From Solea solea (Eukaryota > Chordata > Actinopteri > Pleuronectiformes > Soleidae): DNA of 64,000 nucleotides. Below are positions 38,886 to 50,662 of the stretch, one piece after another. Made by a program: the position numbers and the translations under genes. The stretch's first letter is position 1, and the number at the start of each line of letters is the position of its first letter. The stretch spans positions 8,248,238-8,312,237 of the forward strand of contig NC_081137.1 of the NCBI RefSeq assembly GCF_958295425.1. The letters are read 5' to 3'. The notes below the pieces were generated by a model. That model had not been told where the DNA came from and did no database searches. It worked only from the letters and a program-made list of their open reading frames with translations.

Positions 38886-41047
38886 ATTTCAAGATTTCAA
38901 GATTTCAAGATTTCAAGAAGTTTTATTGTCATTATGAGACATAATGAAATTTTTGCAGAGAATCCCGGCTTTAGGTACACATAAAATAGCAAAAATAACG
39001 AACGAAGGACTTGACATTTAAATAGACATAACGAAAGGCATTTAAATAGACACAACAAGAGACTTAAACCTTAATGAGACACAACAAAATGTAAAAATAT
39101 AAAAGTACAGTGTGTGCAAAGTAAAGTGTATAAAACTACAAAGTGCAGTTTAGTGCAACATGGTCCAGTTTACGGAGAGTTGAGCAGGTTTGGGGGGGGG
39201 GGGGGGGGGTCAGCAGGGGTGTGTTTGGGAGGGTGGGTGTGTGTGTGGCTGCTTGTGTGTGTGTTGGGGGGGGGGGATGTAGAGAAGGGATGCAAATTGT
39301 TTTCACTGTGGGGGGGCGATTGCTTTCACAGCTCTGGGGAAGAAGCTGTCCCTGAGTCTATTGTTCTTTGCTTTGATGTTTCTGTACCGCTTTCCTGATG
39401 GAAGCGGTACAAACAGTGCATAGCCCGGGTGTGTGGAATCTGTTGCTATGCGTCTTGCCCTTCTCCGGACTCGGGCAGTGTAAACTGAGTCCAGATCAGG
39501 TAGACGGCATCCCACAATCCCCTGTGCTGTCCTCACCACCCGGGCTAGGTTCTTCCTGTCCTGTGTTGTGCAGTTGCCATACCACACTGTCATGCTGAGA
39601 CACAGGATGCTCTCTACAGTGGCTCTGTAGAAGTTTATGAGCAGTTGGGAAGAGAGCCCAGACCTCTTCAACTTCCTGAGAAAGAAGAGCCGTTGTTGAG
39701 CCTTCTTCACCAGGTGTGAAGTGTTCACAGACCAGGAGAGGTCGGAGGAAATGTGGATGCCCAGGAACTTTATGCTGTCTACACGCTCCACCTCCTTTCC
39801 ATGTATGCTGAGCGGAGCGTGTACAGTCTTCCTGGACCTCCTGTAGTCCACTATGACCTCCTTGGTCTTGTTGGTGTTTAGAACAAGGTTGTTCCCGGAG
39901 CACCACTGGGTCAGGTTCTGGACCTCTCCTCTGTAGTGGGTCTCGTCGTTGTTGGAGATGAGACCCACTATGGTGGTGTCATCTGCAAACTTCACAACCA
40001 TGTTTGTGGAGTGGATGGCAGAGCAGTCGTGTGTGAAGAGGGTGAAGAGGACAGGGCTGAGCACACAGCCTTGCGGCGTGCCAGTGTTGAGGGTTAGTGG
40101 AGCAGACGTGGACTCCCCTATCCTCACCACCTGTGGCCTGTTGGTGAGAAAGTCGCTTATCCAGGAGCAGAGTGATGTTGACAGACCCAGGTTGTGGAGT
40201 TTCAGGGCCAGCATGTCCGGGAGGACGGTGTTGAAGGCTGAGCTGAAGTCCACAAATAGCATCCTAACATAGGTGTCGGGATGCTGCAGGTGAGTCTGGG
40301 ACGTATGAAGTGCTAACGAGACAGCATCCTCCGTAGAACGGTTCTCCCTGTAGGCGAACTGCAGGCCGTCCAGCCCAGCAGGGATGGCGTCCTTGATGTA
40401 CTTCAGGAGGATCTTCTCGAAGCACTTCATGATGACTGGGGTTAGAGCGACAGGGCGGTAATCATTGAGGCAGGTGATGGTTCTTTTCTTTGGCACAGGC
40501 ACAATGATGGAGGACTTCAGGCACACAGGGACCGTGGACAGCTGCATAGACAGGTTGAATATGTCCAGAAAGACTCCTGCTAGTTGTTCAGCACATGATT
40601 TCAGGGTCCGACCTGACACCTTATCTGGACCTGCAGCCTTTCTGATGTTGATCTTCCTCAAGACGGATGTCACCTGGTGCAGCTGCAGGACGAGAGGCTG
40701 ATGCTGTACCTCTGTCTGAGGAAGATGTACAGTCCTTCTGCTGCTTGGAGAGTCAAAGCGTGCGAAGAAGCTGTTTAAGGTGTCAGGCAGAGTGGGGTCC
40801 TGGCTGACCTGCTGGCCGCTTTGCTTATAGTCCGTGATGGTCCTGATGCCTTTCCACATACTACGTGGGTTGTTGTCATTGAAGTGCTCCTCAATGCGCT
40901 GCTTGTAACGGTGTTTTGCCAGCTGGATGCCCTTTTTCAGTTCTTTCCGGGCCCTGCTATACGCCAGCCTGTCCCCCGACCTGTACGCTGTATTCCGGGC
41001 TTTTAGCAGGTTCCTCACTGTGCTGTCCATCCACGGTTTTTGGTTAG
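38886..41047 (-). mobile_element. L2-type LINE, 5'-truncated
   Basis: On the minus strand the element starts near 41047 within ORF2 ([14 protein letters not shown]), runs through RT and ends in a 3' UTR with GACAATAAAACTTCTTG. The tail is four exact copies of an 8-bp unit (CTTGAAAT) at 38917-38886, typical of L2/CR1-type 3' ends. A run of about 18 G lies at 39192-39209 on the plus strand within its 3' UTR. No target duplication is obvious, as usual for this group. Confidence 0.85.
39303..41030 (-). CDS. L2-type LINE ORF2 fragment (reverse transcriptase), open 575 codons
   Basis: RT blocks in order: [87 protein letters not shown], and the catalytic FADD in [12 protein letters not shown]-terminal Cys/His-poor tail ends [11 protein letters not shown]. 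The frame is fully open, but the endonuclease half is missing by 5' truncation, so the copy cannot move on its own. The reverse transcriptase would have copied its own RNA at a target nick. Confidence 0.85.
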   Translation of the reverse strand: MDSTVRNLLKARNTAYRSGDRLAYSRARKELKKGIQLAKHRYKQRIEEHFNDNNPRSMWKGIRTITDYKQSGQQVSQDPTLPDTLNSFFARFDSPSSRRTVHLPQTEVQHQPLVLQLHQVTSVLRKINIRKAAGPDKVSGRTLKSCAEQLAGVFLDIFNLSMQLSTVPVCLKSSIIVPVPKKRTITCLNDYRPVALTPVIMKCFEKILLKYIKDAIPAGLDGLQFAYRENRSTEDAVSLALHTSQTHLQHPDTYVRMLFVDFSSAFNTVLPDMLALKLHNLGLSTSLCSWISDFLTNRPQVVRIGESTSAPLTLNTGTPQGCVLSPVLFTLFTHDCSAIHSTNMVVKFADDTTIVGLISNNDETHYRGEVQNLTQWCSGNNLVLNTNKTKEVIVDYRRSRKTVHAPLSIHGKEVERVDSIKFLGIHISSDLSWSVNTSHLVKKAQQRLFFLRKLKRSGLSSQLLINFYRATVESILCLSMTVWYGNCTTQDRKNLARVVRTAQGIVGCRLPDLDSVYTARVRRRARRIATDSTHPGYALFVPLPSGKRYRNIKAKNNRLRDSFFPRAVKAIAPPQ

Positions 41048-41470
41048 GAAAAAACGTTATTGTGATGAGCGTAGAGGGAATATATAATTATATGTATGTG
41101 ATTTTGGTGGAATATACATAGACTTAAAATAAAATGTATACTTTTCAAAACACACCAGTTAATAAAAGAAGAAACAAACTTAAGGAGAATATAAAAAAAA
41201 CAAAAAAACATTGTATAACTGTGGTGGGGTTTATCATTAACCTGCTGCAGAACAAACCATTGTTGAGCTTCCTCCAGCAGGGAGGTGTGCAGCCTTTATA
41301 ATCAATACAGCCATTTAGTTTGCTCTTTCACCAAATATCATTTCTCTGCTGTCACAAAACATATTTAATAACAAAGCAGCTCGTGAAATTTCACATATAA
41401 CTCCATCATACAAAAACTACAGTTTGTTGTATTTATGAAAGTAGAACAGCAATAAAGAAAACTGCAGAAA

Positions 41471-41490
41471 TTTTTTTTTTTTTTTTTTTT
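41471..41490. repeat. poly(T) tract
   Basis: Twenty consecutive T. Could be the tail of a minus-strand retroinsertion, but the body was not recognised. Confidence 0.6.
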
Positions 41491-41650
41491 AAATTCTTGT
41501 AAAAGACAAAAGGCCACTTGTGAGGTGGAGAAAAAATATGCTGGCATGTGTGGGCTCTATAAATTTGTCAAATACAGAAATATTAAGGCTTATTTGAGGC
41601 CTCTCCATATTTGAGTAAAATTAACAAAATAAAAATTAGTTCAGCTTTCT

Positions 41651-41705
41651 GTTCAGTTTGGTATAGCTTAGCTATATATTATAGATAAGCTATATCAAAC
41701 TGAAC
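41651..41705. repeat. 20-bp inverted repeat hairpin
   Basis: GTTCAGTTTGGTATAGCTTA (41651-41670) pairs with 41686-41705 at 19 of 20 positions around a 15-bp AT-rich loop. Possibly a MITE remnant. Confidence 0.7.
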
Positions 41706-42348
41706 TCCCAGAAGGTGTAAATGCTAAAATGCTCCCTAAAGCAGTTTGAGGAGTTGCAAGCTGCAAGCTAGCACTCTACAAAGATACTGACTCAAACTTG
41801 GCTAGCTCATCACCATATACTGTATGGTCTATATGGTCAGCCCAGCTAGGAGTGGGGTTAAATTGGGTGGCAGTAGATTAACTCAGCACCTTCTCCACAA
41901 ACCTGGCTTGTCTTTCCAGTGCTAATGTTGAATGCCCGAGCTGGAGACAAAACGCACATGTTCAGGCTGAGTCAACGCTCTCCTGGCGTGGACAATGCCA
42001 AGACACACAGGACAGGCTTTGTGAAAATAGGGATAGATTACCTTTTCATCAGAGGCGGACAGAGTACACAGCTTCATTATTTGACTAAAAGTACAGATAC
42101 CCCTTGCTAAAATTTACTCAAGTACAAGTAAAAGTACTACAGTCAGATGTCTACTTAAGTAAAAGTACTGAAGTACTTGTTTTTAAAAGTACTTGAGTAT
42201 CAAGAGTACAAGAGTGGGGGGTCACGTGACGCAAATGGCGGAGTAGCTGCACACTGTCTAGGCTCCCGCAGCTCGGTATCTTTTTAGTATTTTCTCTCAT
42301 AGAGGATATAGTCGCAGTGAGCTGATGTTTTGGTCTAATACGATTACA

Positions 42349-43305
42349 ATGCCTAAGACTCAAAGAAAACTCAACCTCGTTGCGAAATCTGCTAATTCGG
42401 GAGAAGTTCAATCGCCCCCGTGCAGCCAAGCTAACATGGCGGATAACGCGCCGCCACTTCTGGGTCAAGCTGACTCCGACAGCCTAGTGGAAAGAATAAC
42501 ATCGGAGGTGCTAAGAGGCGTAGAGGCTTCATTTGACAAAAAGATCGACCCGGTTCTAAAGAAACTCGAAGCTTGCTCGTCGAAGATTGTCACTCTGGAT
42601 ACGCGGATTACCGAGGCTGAGAGCCGCATCTCAAACTCTGAAGACGTCGCAACAACTCACGTCACTAAGCTAGCTGAGATGGAGGGCAAGCTGGAGGCCG
42701 CCATGGAAAAGCTAGATGATTTGGAGAATAGGAGCCGGCGATGCAACATACGAATCGTTGGGCTTCCTGAGGGCAGCGAAGGCACTAACCCGGTGGCTTT
42801 CTTCAGAACATGGCTGCCGGAGCTACTAAAGGTGAGCTTCAAAAGGGGGTCTGTTAAACTGGATCGCTGCCATCGCGCCCTAACGCGCCGTCCTCTCCCT
42901 GGACAACGGCCCCGTGCTGTTATCGTAAAGCTCCACAGTTTCCAGGATAAAGTCCTGATCATGCAGGCGGCGAGGAAAGCGCAGTCCCTGGTCTACAACG
43001 GCGCCCCTATCATGATATTTGAGGACTTTTCCATAGCTGTTGTACGGAAGCGTCAGGAATTTTACCTGGTGAAACAACAGCTTAAGGAGAAAGGGATCCC
43101 CTTCGCCATGCTATACCCAGCCGTGCTGAGGATTTCTCACGGCGGGCAGGAGCAATTCTTCAAACATCCCAAAGATGTTGCTGCCTTCTTGGATAAGATG
43201 CCACAACACGGAGGATCTCCTTGTTGTGGGCCCTACTGGCTGAGACATGTCCATCTACTGCTCATCTCTGATAACGTCAGCTTTAACTGTTTGAGGGTCT
43301 GGTGA
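42349..43305 (+). CDS. LINE ORF1 protein (RNA-binding chaperone)
   Basis: The frame opens at 42325; MPKTQRKLN at 42349 is the likelier start. A coiled coil spans about residues 50-130 (heptads such as LEACSSKIVTLDTRITEAES). It is followed by the RRM-like core starting CNIRIVGLPEGSEG and a C-terminal domain with RAVIVKLHSFQDKVLIMQAA and FKHPKDVAAFL. This is the layout of L1-type ORF1p, which trimerises and coats LINE RNA. The last about 35 residues after MPQHGG look like read-through into the spacer. Confidence 0.85.
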   Translation: MPKTQRKLNLVAKSANSGEVQSPPCSQANMADNAPPLLGQADSDSLVERITSEVLRGVEASFDKKIDPVLKKLEACSSKIVTLDTRITEAESRISNSEDVATTHVTKLAEMEGKLEAAMEKLDDLENRSRRCNIRIVGLPEGSEGTNPVAFFRTWLPELLKVSFKRGSVKLDRCHRALTRRPLPGQRPRAVIVKLHSFQDKVLIMQAARKAQSLVYNGAPIMIFEDFSIAVVRKRQEFYLVKQQLKEKGIPFAMLYPAVLRISHGGQEQFFKHPKDVAAFLDKMPQHGGSPCCGPYWLRHVHLLLISDNVSFNCLRVW

Positions 43306-43779
43306 GCATCAAACTGTACTTCATGATACCGGGACTGATACTTCTTGGCCACGTTGAAGGTGATAGCTAAATTTGTCTATCTTCTATACAGTCTATAGGT
43401 TAATGCTTGCTGATTGTATTTATTTTTTATTTTTTCTGTATTTGTTTTTTTTTTCCTCTTTATAAGAGCTGCGGGCCTGCAGTTGTGTTGTGTTACTAGT
43501 TTAAGGCTTGAAAGGAGTTTAATTTCTGGTCCAGCATCTTCCTTTAATTGAGTTAGGAAGTTAGCTCACACCCCTGTTGGGTGTAACAGACCGAAGTCTG
43601 ACCCCAATGTCTATCCAATACGTTCATATGTTGTTCCTTATATATAGTTTTGTTTTAAATGTTAGCAAAGCAGTATTCCTATTTTCTTTTCTTATTATGT
43701 GTCTCAGTCTTGCTTCAGGGAGCTCTGGTTGTTTTCAATGTTCTCTTTTACATGCAGTCGGGATGCTCTTCCCAATACA

Positions 43780-46700
43780 AAATGGCCAGTGACAGCACTA
43801 AACCAGCACTTAAAATATGCAGCTGGAATGTAGGGGGTATACATAATCCTATTAAACGGAAAAGATTTTAAGTTTTTTAAAGAAGGAACGTGTTCATATA
43901 GCCCTCCTACAAGAAACTCACCTATCTGCTAATGAACACTCTAAGTTGAAATGCGACTGGGTCGGGCAAGTGTTTAGTTCATCTTTCACCAGTAAGAGCA
44001 GAGGGGTCGCCATCTTAATAAATAAGCATCTATCCCTGTCTGACGTCCAAACTATCTCTGATAAATCTGGTAGGTATGTAATGTTGAGGGGCCATCTCCT
44101 GAATGTTTATGAATGTTTATTTCCCCCCAGTACAATCTAATGACTTCATCTCACAAGTTATGTCCCTATTTGCTGACTGGATTTGTGACAACTCAGTTAT
44201 AGCTGGTGACTTTAATTGCTACTTCTCCTCAGTAATGGATAAGTCTCCATCAGTACAACACCCAATGCCTAGAAGAGCTAGAGCGGTATCAGACACCTGC
44301 AGTGAACTCGATCTAGTAGATACCTGGCGTGTTTTACACCCTAATGATAAGGCTTTTACATTTTATTCTGGTGTTCATAAAACATGCAGTAGAATTGACT
44401 TCGTTCTCACCCCTAAAGCAGCATTAAATAATGTTAAGAGCTGCACTATTGGAGACATCATTATTTCAGACCACGCACCAATCTATATAACCTTGGATAA
44501 CTTAAATCCAGGTGGTCAAAGGCGACCTTGGAGATACAGCACATTCTTAAATCATTTTGAAGTATTTCTGAAAACGGAATTGGACTACTTTTTTACATTA
44601 AATAAAACTCCTGATGTCTCCCCTGGTCTGCTTTGGGATACTATGAAAGTTTATGTTCGTGGTCTAATCATATCGTACACCGCTAGGCTTAAAAAGAACA
44701 GTTTAAAAGAGCAAAGAGAACGTGAGCTAGAGCTGCACCAACTTCAGACTAAATACAACATATCTCCATCAGAAGAACTTAGAAATGATATACAAGTGGT
44801 TAAGACAGCTTTAGAGAGTTTACTAACTAAGAAGGCTGAAAAATCTGTGTTCTTCATGAGGCAAAGGATGTATGAATTTGCAAACAAACCTAATCGGTAT
44901 TTGGCCAATCTTCTTCGTAATAGGTCTCCAGCTCAGAATATTTTACATATCAGGGACTCTTCGGGTATATACAGCTATGATAATAGGATAATTAATGACA
45001 CCTTTAAATTTTTTTATAAACAGTTGTATACTTCTCAGTTCAAACCGCTCTTAAAGCAAAATATGATTGACTTTTTCACAAAGGTGGATCTACCAAAAAT
45101 TTCAGATGGACAGAGAGACGACTTGTGTAAACCAAGTGAAATTAAGAATTGTATCCAGCTACTCCCCAACAATAAGGCCCCAGGCCCTGATGGATTTAAT
45201 GCAGAGTTTTACAAAAAGTTTAATACCATTCTAGACAACCCTCTATTAGAAATGCTGCAGTCCTCCTTTGTAGCCGGGGCTCTCCCACCATCTTTGATGG
45301 AGGCTAATATCTCCCTGGTACTAAAAAAGGGGAAACCGTCTGAAGAATGCTCTTCGTACAGACCTATATCGGTTCTAAACCTAGACTTGAAACTCCTTGC
45401 AAAGATTCTCGCTTCGCGTTTAGAAAATGTTCTCCCCACCGTCATTGCTAACGACCAGACTGGTTTTATACGTGGAAGGTACTCTTCTCATAATGTGAGA
45501 CGCCTACTTAACATTATTCAGCATTCTTCCTTGTACAGCGCAGATGCCTTGGTCATCTCTCTCGACGCAGAGAAAGCCTTTGACAGGCTGGAATGGCCTT
45601 ATCTTTTCTTTACACTTCAAGAATTTGGCCTTGGGGAGGTATTTATTAAATGGATTCAGATTTTGTATACATCGCCCCTCTCAGCTGTAATCTCGACTGG
45701 ACTCCGATCTAGTAGCTTTAACATTGAACGAGGGACTAGGCAGGGCTGCCCCCTGAGCCCTCTGTTATTCGCTCTAGCTATGGAGCCCTTGGCTGCCGCT
45801 ATTACACAGGATACTAGTATTAGAGGAATCTTGTTAAATAAATGTCAGCATAAAATTTCGTTGTACGCTGATGACGTTTTAATTTTTTTAAGCTCCCCCG
45901 CACAGTCTATTCCTAAATTGACAGAACTGATTAATAACTATGGCTCCTTCTCCGGCTATAAAATAAATTTTTCTAAGAGCGAAGCCATGCCTCTTTGTTC
46001 CTCACAAACAATAGACCCAAGCATTTCACAACCTTTCCGTTGGTCCCCTGCAGGATTTTTATATTTGGGCGTAAAAGTGTCACCGTGTTTAAAAGACTTA
46101 TATAAGTTAAATATCGCCCCCCTTCTACAAACTATAAAACGCGATCTTGATAGGTGGTGTGGCTTGCCCCTGTCTCTTCTGGGCCGTATTCATCTGATCA
46201 AAATGAACATCCTTCCTCGTCTCCTGTATTTATTTCAGATGATACCGGTTATGATATCGAAGAAAGTTTTTACACAACTAAATAGTGCTATCATATAATT
46301 TATTTGGCGTAAGAAGAGACCCAGGTTAAGATACAGTTTTCTCTGTCTTCCCATCAGAAATGGTGGGTTGGCAGCACCTTCATTTTCATCTTACTTTTGT
46401 GCTGCTCAGTTTAAGTTTCTCTTGGAATGGTTCATAGATGATCCCGATTCTACCTGGCTCAGTTGCGAATCAGCTTCCTTAGGCAGTATCCCTTTGCAGA
46501 ATTTATTGTATACATCTCCTGACAAAGTCGCAGCTCTGGTAAAAGACAATGTGATTCTAAGGAACATGGTGAATATATGGGGTAAGGTGAGGAAGTTGGA
46601 GGGGTATAGTAATTGCTTCTCTTTATTAACTCCTATTCATGAAAACCCAGACTTTCAACCTGGTCTTCAGGCTGGTCTAGCTGCCTGGAGGCATAAGGGT

Positions 46701-47596
46701 ATTAGAGTCATCGGAGACATGATACAGGGATGTTCAATCCTTACTTTCCAACAAATGAAAAGCAAATATGACATCACTAATAACGATTTTTTTTTAAATA
46801 CCTCCAGGTTAAAAAATGTATTCTGTGTAATTTGAAAAAATCCACTGGGGGTCTGGCTATTTCCCCTATAGAGTCCTTATTGGTAAACAACAAGAGACTT
46901 AAATTCTTCACCAAAAAGGTTTATAAGACCCTCTGTAATCTCAATGCAGATAATTCTGACAAAGTAAAAGGCAAATGGGAATCTGATCTGGGTCCGATCG
47001 AGCCTGAGGATTGGAATGCCCTATGTGGCCACCCCTCTGGTGTTCTGATGTCTAACTCTGCCTGGGAGAGGCAATTTAAGATTTTGCATAGGCTCTTTAT
47101 TACCCCTGAAGCCAGACATAAAATGAATCCAACTTTGTCAGAGTTATGTATGAAATGTCAGTCTGCTGCCGGGTCACTCATTCATTGTCTGTGGAGCTGT
47201 CCTCTTATCCAGCGGTTCTGGTATACAATTACTCAACAGTTCAACGTAATTTTTAAGCGCCTCCTACACCTGGGGGCAAGGACTTGCCTATTGGGCCTAA
47301 ATGATGAGTTGCCTGCTGACTTTCGCAACAGAGACCTTCTGGACATTCTACTGCACTGTGCCCGGAAATGTATTCTGACCTTATGGATCACTGATAAAGC
47401 TCCCACTCTCACTCAGTGGCGGCAAACTGTGATGAGTATCATCCCACTTGAAGCTTTTTCTACAGCGTTGAGGGATAAACCCTTCTTATTTTATCGAACC
47501 TGGGATCCATTCCTTGAGTATTTGGGTGCATCTGTATCTCGTAGGTTGAGGTCTGGACTTGTAGGTCTGGCCTGGTCTCGAGATGTAGAGCCATAG
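43780..47596 (+). pseudogene. LINE ORF2 (endonuclease - reverse transcriptase), broken
   Basis: ORF2 starts MASDSTKPALKICSWNVGGI (AP endonuclease start) and stops at about 43869. The frame resumes in 43946-44140 (ALLQETH-type block) and from 44103. Endonuclease residues appear in VIAGDFNC, SRIDFVL and ISDHAPI. RT blocks are NNKAPGPDGFNAEFYKK, CSSYRPISVLNLDLKLLAKI, LDAEKAFDRLEW and TRQGCPLSPLLF, with catalytic LYADDVL at 45864-45875. A stop at about 46297 and a frameshift near 46830 break the C-terminal half, which ends with a Cys-rich SELCMKCQS...IHCLWSCPL motif. Confidence 0.85.
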
Positions 47597-47893
47597 TTTG
47601 TTGTGATATCATTATGTAGTATGTATTATGCTGTCCTTGCTAGACTTGTCGCCCCAGAGCTCCTGTGTGTTTTTTTTTTTTTTTGTTTGTTTTTTTTGTG
47701 TGTTATTTATTTCTATTTATCTTTGGTACTTATTTTTCTACTTGTGTTTTATATTATGTACCTCTGTGTCGAGTCTGTTTGCCTGTATTTTACTGGTACT
47801 AGTGCTATGTTCGTTTAATGTCCTTGCCTGCTTTGTGAAAAAAGTTCAATAAAAATTATGTTAAAAAAAAAAAAAAAAAAAGAGTACAAGAGT

Positions 47894-48639
47894 ACATTTT
47901 CTAAATATTGCATTACTACTGCCACAGTGCGCCCAATCAGTGGCGCACACACACAAAATCCATAGAAAGTATTTTTTGGGGACAATGCTAATTTTAAGAC
48001 AGAAATGCATGTTGGCGCATGTAGAATACAATTATAATGAAAACTAATTGGGGACGGTGATTTTTGTCCCCAATTGAAAAGCCGTCCGCAATCAACTGGT
48101 GTGAATTCTGAAAAATGCCCCCAATTTGGGCTAAGTCAACACACACACACACACACAGGCAAAACGGGGACAAGACAGACACAGACAGCAAAGGGGAGGA
48201 ACAGGATTGACCTGGCTATGACAACAATATTAAATGTTTTCTGCATTTTGTATTGATGACCTCAGATACTGGCTTCCGTAAGTGTCTTCATTGATTAGGT
48301 TACACAGGTAACATACAGGAAAGTGTGATTTTAGATACACTCACTTTCACATCATTTTAGTAGTGGATTAACGCTCCTGCTACAACTATATAAAGCAATC
48401 ATCTTGAGATACACTATATTAACTGTAATGGAATAAATATTTATATACAAATAATAACACTAAATAAAAGAGATGTGGATCATCTTCATGAATTGCCATT
48501 AGGGCTTTTGAACTGTGATTTGGTTGTGACTCATTCTTCAAGATATCACTGAAAAATGTGGCACTGTCTCACACAGTACTATCACACAAACACTAGATGG
48601 TGCTGTTTGATGGCCAATAACAGTAAAGGTTCACTTATT
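47894..48639. other. repeat-rich stretch
   Basis: Continues the GAGTAC-type target repeat, then TTGGGGAC/GTCCCCAA words at 47977-48075 and (CA)n at 48141-48158. No gene recognised. Confidence 0.45.
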
Positions 48640-48700
48640 CTAGATTCAAGGTTCTTTATTGTTATGTGCTAATCAGCAATGCAACATTATTACCAGTAAT
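48640..48700 (-). mobile_element. L2-type LINE 3' end fragment
   Basis: AGATTCAAGGTTCTTTATTG followed by TTATGTGC is the inverted form of a common L2 3' end (AATAAAGAACCTTGAATC). Only the tail is recognisable. Confidence 0.45.
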
Positions 48701-48814
48701 TAATGTATTTGTACTCAGTGTCTACTTAACTATATGGAAGCAGCATTGATTAAGGGGGAAACAAAAAGTCAATTAAGTTATTAAAATAAATTATATGACC
48801 TGTGTATGGTGGCG

Positions 48815-49120
48815 AGGGCATGCTTAGCTATCAGGATTTGAAGGACTACTTTGATCTACGGGACTCTTGTTTTTTATTATTTGCAAATAAGGTCAGCACT
48901 TAAAGCACATGGGGCTAAGCTTCCCATGCACCCTCTGATAAAGTGGATAAACTCAGTTCCCTGCTGGGGCTTTGTATTGAAAGTCTACTCCAAACTTTTT
49001 GGACAACAAAAGACTCTATTGATGCTCAGAGCATGGAAGAGAGACTTTGATCTGAAAGATGACAACATTTCCTGGAGCAATGTTTGTGTGTGTATACACC
49101 TGTCACAAGGTTTCGCATGA
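48815..49120 (+). pseudogene. L1-type LINE ORF2 C-terminal fragment
   Basis: The frames encode MLSYQDLKDYFDLRDS then, after a shift, YLQIRSALKAHGAKLPMHPL and LLMLRAWKRDFDLKDDNISW. This pattern (F.DL...Y.L...F.YLQIR...W..DL) is the C-terminal region of fish L1/Tx1 ORF2. It is distinct from the full-length copy next door. Confidence 0.5.
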
Positions 49121-49449
49121 AATTGATACTAAGTGCAAACTGTGTTATGTGCCGACTCCATGGGGAGGCCCAGGATTCAGAGTCAGTGTGGAGGAGGCGA
49201 TCATCGTTAAGGCAGTAGTACCAGTAAATCACCAATAGGTGTCAGCATTGCTATGTAAACAGAGCAAATAAATAAATGTTGTAAGCTATTGCATTTTATC
49301 TTAATTAAATGTGTTGACTAAATTGAATAGTTTAATAAGTAGTCAAATATACAAAGACCAATAAAATTTGCAGTAAGAGAAACTGTGCTGTAGTGGTAAA
49401 GAGGTTTATTTTCATGGACAAGCATCACCTCTCTTCCATTTTCTGGTAT

Positions 49450-49600
49450 TCAACACTCTCCATATTTCCTTTGTGATGCAGAGAAGTTGCCGATATTTTG
49501 ACCGGGATGGTTTATTGCAAAGTACTCCCGCATCCTGTCGTCAATTTCGTCCCACTTTGCAGGATCAGATGGACAGATTTTCAGTACTCTTTCTGGGCCT
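49450..49600 (-). pseudogene. possible hAT (TTF/ZMYM-type) transposase fragment
   Basis: Encodes SDPAKWDEIDDRMREYFAIN then HPGQNIGNFSAS. The DPA.W..I.D..R.......G.Q.. pattern is found at the start of TTF-type hAT transposases. No catalytic region follows. Confidence 0.35.
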
Positions 49601-50209
49601 AGAGGCTCCGTCAAAATTATACTGGGCTTACTCTGTCTGGCCGGCTGCTGTTCTTCCATCATTTGGTAATTCTGTGACAGCGCTGATGTTGACGGTGCCT
49701 CTTTGGGCCGTGTCTCCGGGCCAGGCTGGCAAACTAGGCACGTGCCTAGTTTGCCTTTGCGTTAATACGGCTCTGCAAGGAGGACGATGCACATGATGAC
49801 AATGATGCTACAACTGGAGCTTGGGAGAATGCATTCAGGAGCAAAACTGTTCATATTAAAAACAGTGTAACATTACTCTAAATGTAATTACTCAGTGGAT
49901 GGTGATTAACATGTTAAGAGTTAAGAGATTTTTTTCATTATTGTCTACATTGTTTGACACGTTGAGGGTGTACAGATCCATTGCACAGCAGCATGAAAAG
50001 AAGTGTAGGACGTTGTCATATAAGGCTGCTGGCCCTCCTGTTGGCAATGGCACCAGAGATGACACTCACAATGAGTGCTTTTTGACAGCTTGAAGGATTT
50101 AGAAATGTGACAATAGGGCTTGTGACTAGGGTTGCGTACCGAAATGTGGTGTCAATAAGACACTGGTTCCAACATAAATGGTAGTAACAAGATCAAATAA
50201 GAAATTTCC

Positions 50210-50662
50210 CCTCGCCGCTTCCCGGTGCGCGGACATGTGTACTCGCTGCAACTTCTCCCCCCTCACCAGGGGCTTGTCGGTAGGAACCAGGGTCCCTCTG
50301 CCCGGGGTCAGACCCTAACCCTGACGCCGGAATACCAGGGCGTGACTGTCGATTGGACCGGACTGTACTCCACGTTGCGTCGCCAGGGTGGGGAGTGGCC
50401 AACTTAAATCGGGCACCAGGGGTCTGCAGAGATGTCGGCAACCCACCCGACCCGTCTTGAAACAAAGACCAAGGAGTCTAATGTGCACGCAAGTCAGAGG
50501 GCAAACGCACGAAACCCTGTGGTGCAATGAAAGTGAGGGCTGGCGCGTGTCGGGCAAGGTGGGAAGCGCACCACCGGAGTGTTGGTGAAACGTGAGTGTG
50601 CGATAGGACCTGAACGATTGTGATCTATGCCTGGGCAGGGTGTAACCAGAGGAAACTTTTTA
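50210..50662 (+). pseudogene. 28S rRNA pseudogene fragment
   Basis: Recognisable conserved 28S words occur in the right order. GATGTCGGCAACCCACCCGA and CCCGTCTTGAAAC come at about 50430-50462, then GACCAAGGAGTCTAA, GCAATGAAAGTGAGGG (50525-50540), GCGCACCACCGG, TAGGACC and CTATGCCTGGGCAGGG (50624-50639), then CCAGAGGAAAC. Upstream is a decayed D2-like expansion. Many CpG sites are changed to TpG/CpA, so it is an old, isolated fragment rather than an rDNA unit. Confidence 0.85.

Larger units (their letters stand above)
42216..47879 (+). mobile_element. full-length L1/Tx1-type LINE with 14-bp target duplication
   Basis: AAGAGTACAAGAGT occurs directly before (42202-42215) and after (47880-47893) the element. 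It has a 5' UTR, ORF1, ORF2 and a poly(A) tail at about 47862-47880 preceded by AATAAA. The target is a repeat rich in AAGTAC/GAGTAC words. The element is complete in length (5.66 kb) but ORF2 has at least four breaks. Confidence 0.9.

Noticed and set aside
39496..40272. Open frames overlapping the L2 reverse transcriptase in other frames
   Set aside because: Shadows of the continuous 575-codon frame that contains all RT motifs.
47603..47852. Membrane-protein-like frames at the LINE 3' end
   Set aside because: T-rich 3' UTR translated as Phe/Leu/Cys runs; lies between the ORF2 stop and the poly(A) tail.
50225..50588. Open frames on both strands at 50.2-50.6 kb as small genes
   Set aside because: The sequence is 28S rRNA; its GC-rich composition simply leaves frames open.
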